Origin: Thysanoteuthis rhombus | Taxonomy: Eukaryota; Mollusca; Cephalopoda; Oegopsida; Thysanoteuthidae | Assembly: GCA_963457665.1 (NCBI GenBank) | Contig: OY735216.1 | Location: 40,676,294-40,740,293 of the forward strand | Reading direction: 5' to 3' | Length of the DNA stretch: 64,000 nt | Shown here: piece by piece, positions 56,021-64,000 of the stretch | How positions within the stretch are numbered: position 1 is the first letter of the stretch | How the letters are laid out: the number at the start of each line of letters is the position of its first letter | The notes under the pieces: generated by a model | The model's input: only the letters and a program-made list of their open reading frames with translations | Databases searched by the model: none | Told to the model about the DNA's origin: nothing | Program-made: the position numbers and the translations under genes

Positions 56021-56510
56021 TACTAATTGAATAGAATTTTTCTATAAAGCATTGCCACCAACCCTTCACATTCGAGCTTTGCACAAATAAATGATGAAAA
56101 CAACACCTTGGATAGTGCTAATTTGATGAATCTAACTTGAAAAGTTTTTGAGAAAATCCTGCATGAAAAAAAAAATCACGAAATTAAGATATTTTCGGAC
56201 AAATCCCAAAGAAATTGACGATTCTTTTTTGGCAAAGTTTGAATTTAGCTGGGTGCTATAAGTAATCTGGAACCCGTTGATATCGGATTCTGATCTGTGA
56301 TGTGTAGTTCTCAACACTTTATGGTAAAAACACAAACATACGTCAGTTCTTTATGATATAGATATCGTAACGTTCTCAATTTTCGTGAGAGGACATACAG
56401 GTTATAGTCAGCATTCTAAAAAACTTGATTTTTCGGCTTGCTTCGGGTTTGATTTAATCCCCAATAGAGATTTCCATGGGGCCCATAGGTTGTAGCGTAA
56501 CCTTTGATAG

Positions 56511-56779
56511 CATCATAAATGTTATCTGGAGACGAAGTCTTACAAATACTGTAACAATGAACAAGTGAACCAAAGTATCGATTTCACATGTCAAGTTTCG
56601 AAATATTTTTACTGTTGGGGTAAGACTGACGGTAACCTGTTATGCACTTTGTGCTCTGGAATTTTACATTCCCTGTATCATGAGATTCGTGGATGTTTTG
56701 TGAAAAGCCTCACGCAAGCCGGTGTGACGCCCGGAATGATTATAGCAATATCATTTGCAATACGTATTCCTGGAACTCT
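56511..56779 (+). other. Cys-rich open frame, candidate exon
   Basis: An open frame of about 90 codons between stops has eight cysteines: HHKCYLETKSYKYCNNE, then SIDFTCQVSKYFYCWGKTDG, NLLCTLCSGILHSLYHEIRG, CFVKSLTQAGVTPGMIIAIS and FAIRIPGTL. Codon use is mixed and clearly less AT-rich than the flanks. CTCT|GTAAAA after codon Thr-Leu could be a donor. The C-x2-C, then GC about 17 residues later, then a hydrophobic stretch recalls the end of a tetraspanin large loop and its last membrane segment, but the CCG signature is absent. A secreted Cys-rich domain is an equal reading. No good acceptor was identified. Confidence 0.25.
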
Positions 56780-57204
56780 GTAAAATTGATATATATATAC
56801 GCTGATATTTTATTTGTGCCCTGAAAGATAAAATAGATTTGTTGGATATGACTGCTCGCAAATGTTTCTCTGCAAGAACAGAAAAAATAACGCGAATTAA
56901 CAGATGTTTGTTGACAAGAATTTTTTTTTTTTCTCTCTCAACCAGGAAAAATCGTATTTATCGTCTTTTTTTGTAAGAAAAAGCTACGGGTCTATCTTCT
57001 CTTCTTTCTCTCCTTTTTTTTACAAGCAAATACTTTGGTTATTTCCATATCTTTACACGCGAACACCATGAAAAGTATGTGCGCTTTTCTATCTAGAAAT
57101 TTCGGAGACATTAACTCTACTCGCTCCTGATGTTTCATCAATACTCTTTATCGGCGAAAACTTTCCTTTGAGTCTAATCTTACATGGCTCTGGCTTTATT
57201 CCAT

Positions 57205-57270
57205 TAGCTTGATCACGTGACCAATAAAGACCTACCCTCTTATATATCAGAGACCGCTCTGTTCTTTTAT
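57205..57270 (+). promoter_or_regulatory. Promoter-like motif cluster
   Basis: TTGATCACGTGACCAATAAAG holds an E-box (CACGTG) inside the palindrome GATCACGTGA-C, overlapping a CCAAT box. About 20 bp on lies CTCTTATATATCAGAG, a TATA-box match, and the initiator-like TCTGTTC follows about 25-30 bp later. Order and spacing fit a polymerase II core promoter on the plus strand. The downstream frame from 57383 (MFRGSYIRRNHKDVSKVWS) is short and unrecognised, so the target is unknown. A chance cluster or a transposon promoter is possible. Confidence 0.3.
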
Positions 57271-57382
57271 TTGCAAAAAAAAAAACTATTTTCTACAAAC
57301 ACTATGCAACGTTCCGCTTCTTGAACAATTTAAAGTGAGATATCACAACGTTCTAAGTTTGCTAAAATCAAAAACAGTCAAA

Positions 57383-57631
57383 ATGTTCCGTGGCAGTTAC
57401 ATTCGACGAAACCACAAAGACGTTTCAAAAGTATGGAGTATCAAGCTCAACGCCAAATGGCCTATAATATCATTGTGCTATTCGGCGAAATATCATGAAT
57501 GTCCCTATAAAATGAATAGAAAACAAGGAAATAATCTTTCAGACATTATTTTAGCCACACAGTACACTGGTTCAGCAGGGAATATATTTTTTTGTTGTTT
57601 TTTTTTTCTTCTTTCAAGCTTACTCTACTAA
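57383..57631 (+). other. Unassigned open frame downstream of promoter-like cluster
   Basis: ATG frame: MFRGSYIRRNHKDVSKVWSI, KLNAKWPIISLCYSAKYHEC, PYKMNRKQGNNLSDIILATQ, YTGSAGNIFF, then a T-run Phe stretch to the stop. Codon use is mixed up to about 57580. No domain is recognised. It lies about 110 bp after the TATA-like element, which is the only context arguing for a gene. Confidence 0.2.
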
Positions 57632-57659
57632 ATTTGTTGCTCATAACTTAGTTCCCTGA

Positions 57660-58050
57660 CAGTAATAGTAGATTGGCCGCTGCAGGGTCTGACTCCACAT
57701 CAACATCTTTCCCGACTGGATTACTGCTACTTTCGTATTGTATATATATAGTAAATAATAATTATAGAAATATATATTTTTTGTATGCATGTACTTATTT
57801 ATCAGAATGAAATAAGCCCATGAGTGTCTGTATAATGAATGTTCGTTAATATCTGAATGTAAAATAGTCTTACAATATAGGTTTATGTCAACAAAGTCGG
57901 TCATGAGTTCATGATCACAGTGGAAGAAAGTGGATTTTACATATTGGTTTACATCCTTAATTTTGTTGAGGATTGTTCTTGTGGCGATAGGAAAATAGAG
58001 TCAACGTCAGTTTTAGAGTTCGACAAAAGATCTGGTTTGTACATACATTA
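57660..58050 (+). repeat. SINE-S copy 7
   Basis: GCCGCTGCAGGGTCTGACTC, CGTATTGTATATATATAG, TTATCAGAATGAAATAAGCC, GAATGTTCGTTAATATCTGA, GGTCATGAGTTCATGATCAC, GAGGATTGTTCTTGTGGCGA, AGTCAACGTCAG. This copy has one, diverged, head. Confidence 0.55.
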
Positions 58051-58132
58051 AGAGACAGGGATACATATCTCTATGACATTAGTAGGTAAAAGTGAATTTA
58101 TGGACTATTATAGACAATTTTTTTTTCTCATA

Positions 58133-58395
58133 GATATGGTCGGATTTTTTTTCATATCTAAACGTTAATTCATTCACAACGTTTCGACTATGTACCCTCT
58201 ATCTTTCCTCAGATGTACATGTGGAACTACTTCCTAGAACGCATGCTCGTATCGGACCGGTCACGTTACGAGGATATGTTCTAGAAAGTGATGCCATATT
58301 CTGGGGCCAAGAACACCCGAGAAAGATCGGAGGGTACATGGCCAAAACGTTGTGAATGAATAAACATGTAGATAGAAAAATAGTCCGACCATATC
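58133..58395. repeat. 263-bp palindromic element
   Basis: Nearly the whole segment is self-complementary. The outer arm (GATATGGTCGGATTTTTTTT and ATTCATTCACAACGTTTCGA, CTATGTACCCTC) pairs with GAGGGTACATGGCC, AAAACGTTGTGAATGAATAA and TAGTCCGACCATATC. The inner arm ACTTCCTAGAACGCATGCTC pairs with GAGGATATGTTCTAGAAAGT. The centre is the perfect palindrome GACCGGTC near 58255-58262. Mismatches are few and mostly transitions. A fold-back MITE or a head-to-head dimer of a ~130-bp unit is inferred. Confidence 0.75.
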
Positions 58396-58484
58396 ATTAC
58401 ACAATGATTAATACAGCCTGTCTAATAAAATTCAGACAAGAATTATTTTTCTATTTCTACTTGGGATTTAAATCGCAGCTAAAA

Positions 58485-58560
58485 CGTTTCTAATCCAGTT
58501 GCAAGCAAAGTGACTCTTAATCATTATACACTGACCGAAAAACAACCTACGTGCAACGAT
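58485..58560 (+). repeat. Copy of the 55-kb repeat start
   Basis: TCCAGTTGCAAGCAAAGTGA, CTCTTAATCATTATACACTG and ACCGAAAAACAACCTACGTG match 55033-55105 with only a handful of changes. Confidence 0.65.
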
Positions 58561-58670
58561 AGTGAAAGCCAAGAGATTAACAGTCAGCTTAGACTTGGCA
58601 AAATATAAGCTCTTGCATACATTACGTAGAATAGGCGATATTGCCTGATTGACGAAGTCTTAATTTTCTT

Positions 58671-58890
58671 ACAAAAAAATAATCAAATACGTAAATTTAA
58701 TTTGATCAAAGGTTCATTTAATCAAAACCCAGATATAAACTACCCTTTTACAATCGAAAAATCATGCAATCAAAGAGAAATCGTTTTTTGTTTGTTTTTT
58801 TTACAAAAAAATAAGTGGATACGTAGTTTTAATTTGATCAAAGGTTTATTTGATCAAAACAAGGATAAAACAACAATCTTTTACGCTCCA
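58671..58890 (+). repeat. 131-bp tandem duplication
   Basis: TACAAAAAAATAATCAAATACGTA at about 58671 and TACAAAAAAATAAGTGGATACGTA at about 58802 each lead into TTTAATTTGATCAAAGGTT and ATTT-ATCAAAAC. Two units, about 131 bp apart. The 66-codon frame 58702-58902 reads through both and is not a gene. Confidence 0.7.
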
Positions 58891-59099
58891 AATTATATTT
58901 AATCAAAATTTTATCTATGAAAAATTAGTAAATTTTGCCGATTAGGCTATTTCACCGATTCGGCACAACACATATATGGTATTTGAGAGGAAAGATCTAC
59001 TAACCAGACTCTGCGGTATCCCAGCTAAATGGATTCTTGGAAGGAAGTTCAGGCATAATAAAATTAAAGCAAGCTCACTCTTGCTTGTGAACATTATTG

Positions 59100-59600
59100 A
59101 TTTTAGAAACTGTCCACCATAACTGCCAACATATGTTTCCCTCAGTTTTCAAGCTGGTCTGGCTCAGGGTTGCCAATATAGATATGCTTTTCCAATTTTT
59201 CAATACTGGAAGTCACTTGAAAAAATTGAAAGAAACTCTCAATAAGCAACACTGGACGTTAAACCATAGAGAAAATTTTTGCCCAACACTGGAAAAACAC
59301 TTTTCATCTAAATTGGCAATCCTGGCCCAGCTGGCTGCGTGTGTATGAGGGATAAAAATTCAAACATTCGCTCTTTATTATGTCAAGGAAAAACTCTTTG
59401 TTTTGTTTTGTTTTTAATCCCCCCAAGCTGTGAGTTCTATTTGCTATGTAGGTTTATGCTAAAAAAAGGTAAATGAAGTAACATTCATTGATAACCCCGT
59501 CTTGCATTTTTTGATTGATCACCCTCTAACACGGTATGCTGCCAGAAGACATTGGTCGCATGAAGGTTTCTATTGAGTGACTCACCAGACCTGTTTTTTC
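59100..59600 (+). repeat. Repeat A copy 13 with internal insertion
   Basis: Plus-strand: GAAACTGTCCACCATAACTG, CCAACATATGTTTCCCTCAG, TTTTCAAGCTGGTCTGGCT, then about 160 bp not found in other copies (59165-59325), CAGCTGGCTGCGTGTGTATG, AATTCAAACATTCGCTC, TTGATTGATCACCCTCTAAC, ATGCTGCCAGAAGACATTGG and TCGCATGAAGGTTTCTATTG. The 83-codon frame at 59097-59348 is a product of the repeat plus insert. Confidence 0.65.
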
Positions 59601-59791
59601 TTTCTCTCTATTTATAACCCTTTTTTTCTATTGCTGAAACCTCCTGTCTGCTCACGTGTGCATTAGGCTACATGCTCATTTGAAGTCGGTCGAGAAATTA
59701 TGGCAGATGGACAGAAAATGCTGATATGCATGGCTTTCCCCCAAAACATTTCAACAGCGATAAAATTATCCACTTGCAATCACGAACATAA

Positions 59792-59795
<4 letters not shown>

Positions 59796-59868
<73 letters not shown>
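59796..59868. repeat. Compound (CA)n(TA)n(GA)n microsatellite
   Basis: CA units to 59836, short TA to 59851, GA to 59868; same order as at 24.1 kb. Confidence 0.95.
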
Positions 59869-60029
59869 TATGGTTTGGGTATGTGCATTGTGCAAAAATG
59901 TACACACAATCTATATAGTTGATCTGAAATTCAAAATAATTGAGAAGTTTCCGTACACAGAAAGTTTTTTTCTCATTTGTTGATTGACCTCTCAAAAATG
60001 TCATCCGGTATTTATACTCTCTGGTTTGA

Positions 60030-60340
60030 GAAAACGTCAGCCAAAACTGTCAACATAGATTTCGTCAGTTCATTAACTGACTGGCAGGTTATACATGTAT
60101 CATATGTGCAGTCTCACCAATGGAGCTTGAAGGCTAAAAAAATGAACATTCACTCCTTATTACGTCCCCTAGTTTGTGACCGGCTGCGATCATGCTTGTT
60201 TTCCTAAACAAAAGACGACAGGTGTAATTCATTCGTTGATCACCTTTTTTTTTTTCCAAATTTTGATTGATCATAACCAACACAACATGCTGCCAAAAGA
60301 CCTTGGTCACGTTATGGTGTCCATTGAGTGTTCTTTTTTT
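60030..60340 (+). repeat. Repeat A copy 14
   Basis: Plus-strand: GTCAGCCAAAACTGTCAACA, TAGATTTCGTCAGTTCATTA, CAATGGAGCTTGAAGGCTAA, GACGACAGGTGTAATTCATT, CGTTGATCACC, TTTTGATTGATCATAACC, ACATGCTGCCAAAAGACCTT, GGTGTCCATTGAGTG. The middle AGTGGG region is deleted. Confidence 0.65.
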
Positions 60341-60449
60341 CTCTCTTATTCGCCCCAAAATCTTCTTGAATACTTCGTTACACGGGACCATACTTTTACT
60401 ATTATTTGATTTACCCAATTTTCAAGAACAAGAAAAATCCTGATGGTGC

Positions 60450-60825
60450 AAAAAAATGAAGGGTTTACAACGAATGCATCCTTCCGGTAGTCACCTATGG
60501 AGCTGTAACATGGATGCTGAGCCAACTGAAAATCATACAAAATGTACAAGAAAGAATCATGCTCACCGTATCAAGGAAAGATCACAAGACGGCACAGTCT
60601 ATTAGAGGAAGAACAGGAATCAGGCATATCAAAGGATTCATAAGAAAACTTAAATGGCAATGGGCTGACCATGTTGCAAAAATGGCGGACAACCGAGGCT
60701 AACATAATATGGGATGGTGTTACGAACTAGATAAGTTTGGAAAGTACCGGCTCAGTGACGCCCACGATAGAGAGGTCTAGCAAATATCGAGGAAAGTTCA
60801 TATCCAACGACAGACACAAAAAGGA

Positions 60826-60857
<32 letters not shown>

Positions 60858-60870
60858 ATGATGATGATGA
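60450..60870 (+). pseudogene. RTE-type LINE 3' end, 5'-truncated
   Basis: Plus-strand copy ending in (GAT)n(GGT)n(GAT)n at 60823-60870. A frame holds LKIIQNVQERIMLTVSRKDH, KTAQSIRGRTGIRHIKGFIR and KLKWQWADHVAKMADNRG, the conserved post-RT block, before a stop. The (GGT)n insert in the tail is shared with the copy ending at 22150. The 3' end lies about 110 bp after repeat A copy 14. Confidence 0.8.
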
Positions 60871-61344
60871 TTTACTCCTCGAATCACTGGAAACAATTTT
60901 GCGGGGCTCTGGTTAACAGACAAGGTCTGTAGAATCTTAGAAATATAAATGAACTTTATTATAGACTTTATATCACTAAGGTAGAATGGAAAACAATCAG
61001 TATGCTCACTTGAAAATTTCAGAGAAATACATTTTTACGCTGATCCGTAATAGCCTGGGATTATTCAATTGAAATACAGAAAAGAAGAAATCTTAGTATG
61101 TAAATAGTATGAACAAACAGTGTTGGGTCTTTAAGAATTCAGAAGGAAATTGATATTGTTACAGTTCTTTTTAAAACTTGCGATGTGGTGTTAGGTGTGT
61201 GTTGCAAAATCTTGTGCGTATTTGACAAGAATAGAATGTATCCAAGTGTTTGAGCCCCGTTAGCGAGCAATTGGTGCAATTGGCCTTCTCATTTTACCTA
61301 TAGTATCGTCATTTGATCGCATTTCCTTTTAGATAAAAATAAAC

Positions 61345-61665
61345 TATTACAAGACTGGTTGCAGCCGGGTCAAACTCCACTTGAACTTCTATTCCAACGG
61401 AAGATGATTACTGCAACGTTTGCATTGTACGTATAATAAATAAGATATGAAAATACATATTTTGGGTAAAAATTTACTTATTCATAAGTATTATTTGTTC
61501 GATAAATTAGGCAAGGATGAGAGACTTGTCAGTTTGCATCAGTCAGTAAGACACCGGTATCACAATTTGTTGGTCGTGATTTCAAATCCTCCTCTAAGTA
61601 TGGTGAGGATTGTTCTTATGGAGGTTTAAAAATGAAGTCAGTGCCAGCTTAGGTTTGATCAATTT
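61345..61665 (+). repeat. SINE-S copy 8
   Basis: GGTTGCAGCCGGGTCAAACT, CCACTTGAACTTCTATTCCA, ACGGAAGATGATTACTGCAA, a short TA spot, the head near 61525-61590 (CAGTTTGCATCAGTCAGTAA; GGTCGTGATTTCAAATCC), then GGTGAGGATTGTTCTTATGG and AAGTCAGTGCCAGCTTAGG. A compact full-length single-head form of the family. Confidence 0.65.
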
Positions 61666-62117
61666 ACCAAATGTCATAGGTTTCGCTGTGTATTAAAAAA
61701 AGCTCTTCTTGTTGAAGTTGATTCACTGTACTTACTTGTATTTCCGTACTTTTTGATTTCAGTTATTATTGAAGATTTTATGTTGCACTCGTTTTCTGTT
61801 CTCGACTCGACACCCAATATATGCGTCCATTTTATAAGTAACAAATCACAGAACATAGATATAATCAGCGATGCTTAATGATCTACTGTATTTGGGAATT
61901 ACAGTTTTCACAAGGAGAACAAAAACAAACCGACGCCTAACATCGTTAACTCTGGATCGATTCTTATCAAGATCGATCACGTCCCAATCATGATTTATTG
62001 GGAATCTTTACACCAGACATTTTCAATGGGATTTAGTGGAACGTCTCGAGTCCAGAATCACCCGCACACAACATCGCAGCGTTCAAAGCTAAACTAGACA
62101 AAGACTAGAGTGATATA

Positions 62118-62435
62118 ATCATTTATCGTCCGTTGTTGGACATAGTCGTTCCCCGGGATTTGCCAGACCTCTCTATCATGGGAATCGCGGAGCCAATTCG
62201 TCATGAATAAGTCTAGTTCGTCTCGCCATCTTACATTCTACTAGGGATCCTCATTTTGAGTTGTGATGTCAAGCGGTCGTCTGCCATTCTAGCAACATGA
62301 CCAACCCATTACAATACGAGTTTTCTAATAGATTCTTTGATGTCTCAGACTCCGGTTTTTTCTCTAATACATTGTGCTCTCCATGTGAGGTTGAGCATGA
62401 TTGTTCCATGTGCTCGTTGCATGGATTTCAATAGA
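62118..62435 (-). pseudogene. RTE-type LINE 3' end, 5'-truncated
   Basis: Minus-strand copy with almost no (GAT)n tail (ATCATTTATCGTCC). Body: CGTTGTTGGACATAGTCGTT, ATCATGGGAATCGCGGAGCC, GTGATGTCAAGCGGTCGTCT, TGAGGTTGAGCATGATTG. The most decayed of the twelve copies. Confidence 0.65.
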
Positions 62436-62904
62436 AGTATGTATATAGCATCTGATTAAAGGATATTAATGGATCACAAAACCATCACCGGGCCCATATA
62501 ATTTTATTACAGCCACCATGTTTAACTGTCGGGGCTGTGTTCTTCATTATGCTTTCAACAAACATTACACACAGAATCGAGACCAAATTTGACATTAGTT
62601 TAATCAGATCATATAGATGAAATATTTTTTGCTCTTAGCTGAACTAAGACATGCCCGTTCGGGAGGGGCCTTCGGCATTAGGAAAATCTACAGGAGGTTT
62701 AAACTTGGCATAACAAGGGGTATTCTTTATTTAATTATGATGTTATTAATTGCAATAATCTAAACATCATCGTTATGAAATATCTTATCTAACAATAGAT
62801 TATTTTAATCTCGTTCTATTTAAATATTCGGAAGACAAAAGATTCTTTCTGTCTCTATTATATTCCAAAGCCACTTCAGAATAATCGCTTCAACGGCCAA
62901 ACAA

Positions 62905-63072
62905 ATATGTGTTCATTTCAGTGAAGACTTTATTGTAAATCAAGCTACCCAACATATCGAGAAAACCACAGACTCAAACGACATGACACAACGATTTTTG
63001 ATGCACAGATCAGTATATCTGGCGAATATCAACTTTGTACAATGGCCAGTCGCCGAGTTATCTCGGTGTATG
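62905..63072 (+). other. Weak candidate exon in a less AT-rich segment
   Basis: After CATTTCAG at 62921 a frame stays open for about 50 codons (EDFIVNQATQHIEKTTDSND, MTQRFLMHRSVYLANINFVQ, WPVAELSRCM) to a stop at 63073. A possible donor GTGTAT or GTAAAC lies at the end. The G+C content rises from about 62.9 to 63.4 kb. No family is recognised and a decayed transposon is possible. Confidence 0.2.
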
Positions 63073-64000
63073 TAAACACCCGGAAGCCTCTCGAATTATA
63101 GTCAGGATGTCCCTCAGCAAGGTTCAGCCGAAACATGACATGAGTTTTTCATCAAAAGTGGAACACTTCCAGATCTGCAGAACGTCAATTCCTGTTGTCT
63201 TGGAACATTGTTAAGTGTCTGGTGAGCTACAACCTTCCGTTCAAACCGCCTCTAAATTTTCAACCAATTTCTTCTAAATAATTATCGGCTGTTTTCCCAA
63301 ATTTCTGACAATTTTCCAGGCAAGTCGAGAGATTCTCCAAGGAGTCCCTGATCTCTGCGTGTTTACTGCAGCGCCATTCTTGAGCCAATCATGTCTACAT
63401 GGATATTGAATTTTCTAACGGATACTTTATAGCTTTTTCCTGCTGAATATTCTTAGGAAATCTTTTCTTTGGGGTGCTTTTTATACTTTTGGCATGATAT
63501 CAACGTTTTCCCTGTGATGGTTATGGTGGAAATGTGCTAATCTGAACGCATGTAGAATGTTTATGTAATTCTAAGAATCTTCTAGAAGGTTCAGAAATAG
63601 TCTTGTAGCGTAAAATAATCCACGAAAATTTTACAAATATTAGATATTAATACAAATATTAAATAGGCTCGAATGCTTATAAATAATACAATAAATATTT
63701 CATTTTTGTACTTCAAAATCTCTCAATACTCGTTTAAAATATTCTGGATAATTTGGAAGGTTATCTGGTATTACATTTAAGGTTGATCAAAAATTTGAAA
63801 TGCTCTAATTTTGAAATAAACTATATTTTTGGAGGGTACTGAATACTCAACTGGCTGACTTTATTGATTTTCAGTCAGAAATTATTGGCGATAAGTAAAT
63901 TACTAAGCCAGCAATTTTGGTTTTTGTTTTCATGGTGAACATATCAAACATTGTTGGCTGCATATATTGATTTAAAACGACGTTCCGAAATGATGAAAAT
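63073..64000. other. Unassigned stretch to window end
   Basis: The first 350 bp remain relatively rich in G+C with no recognised frame; the rest is AT-rich. No repeat family is recognised. Confidence 0.4.

Noticed and set aside
57641-57904. 87-codon minus-strand gene
   Set aside because: It is the antisense of SINE-S copy 7; the similar frame at 14809-15009 is antisense of another copy.

Overview
This window looks like non-coding DNA from a large, AT-rich, repeat-laden animal genome. It has no bacterial-type gene organisation, long compact ORFs are absent, roughly two thirds of the bases are A/T by eye, and every long reading frame is either a poly-(Ile-Tyr) translation of a TA microsatellite or a decayed transposon. 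The mix of RTE-type LINEs with (ATG)n tails, an R4/Dong-like LINE in (TAA)n, Tc1/mariner relics, several tRNA-derived SINEs and many TA arrays fits a lophotrochozoan, most likely a cephalopod mollusc (octopus-like). That placement is inference from repeat style and is only moderately sure.

Repeat names used here are my own. RTE: 5'-truncated RTE-clade LINE 3' ends, 12 copies (minus strand near 8.0, 18.7, 27.9, 28.8, 33.7, 40.4, 51.0 and 62.1 kb; plus strand near 20.8, 21.3, 46.3 and 60.5 kb). Repeat A: a 400-550 bp dispersed non-coding element, 14 copies. SINE-S: a tRNA-derived element, in places with two tRNA-like heads. SINE-V: an element with a tRNA-Val-like head. Repeat E: a ~145 bp element always lying against TA arrays. 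Repeat F: a ~100 bp conserved tail.

Layout. 0-8 kb: repeat A, SINE-S, three long TA arrays, a decayed LINE and a 137-bp palindrome at 6.8 kb. 8-20 kb: RTE copies, a dispersed 21-bp minisatellite, repeat E in TA arrays, an inverted duplication at 13.0/13.7 kb, repeat F and SINE-S/V. 20-30 kb: two head-to-tail RTE copies, one keeping part of the reverse transcriptase palm; an inverted pair of repeat A; SINE-V. 30-37 kb: a minus-strand Tc3-like transposase relic, then a three-unit array of R4/Dong-like LINE fragments separated by (TTA)n, and another retroelement relic. 39.7-47 kb: the most gene-like stretch, with a less AT-rich segment, candidate exons at 43.2, 45.36 and 45.6 kb and a minus-strand frame interrupted by an RTE insertion. 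47-64 kb: more SINE-S and repeat A, a 71-bp tandem repeat with ABAB order, a Cys-rich open frame at 56.5 kb, a promoter-like motif cluster at 57.2 kb and a 263-bp palindromic element at 58.13-58.40 kb.

No protein-coding gene can be named with confidence. The most interesting signals are structural: LINE copies anchored in TAA tracts, large hairpin elements, SINEs and other repeats that seem to seed long microsatellites, and a few short exon-like segments with good splice signals.
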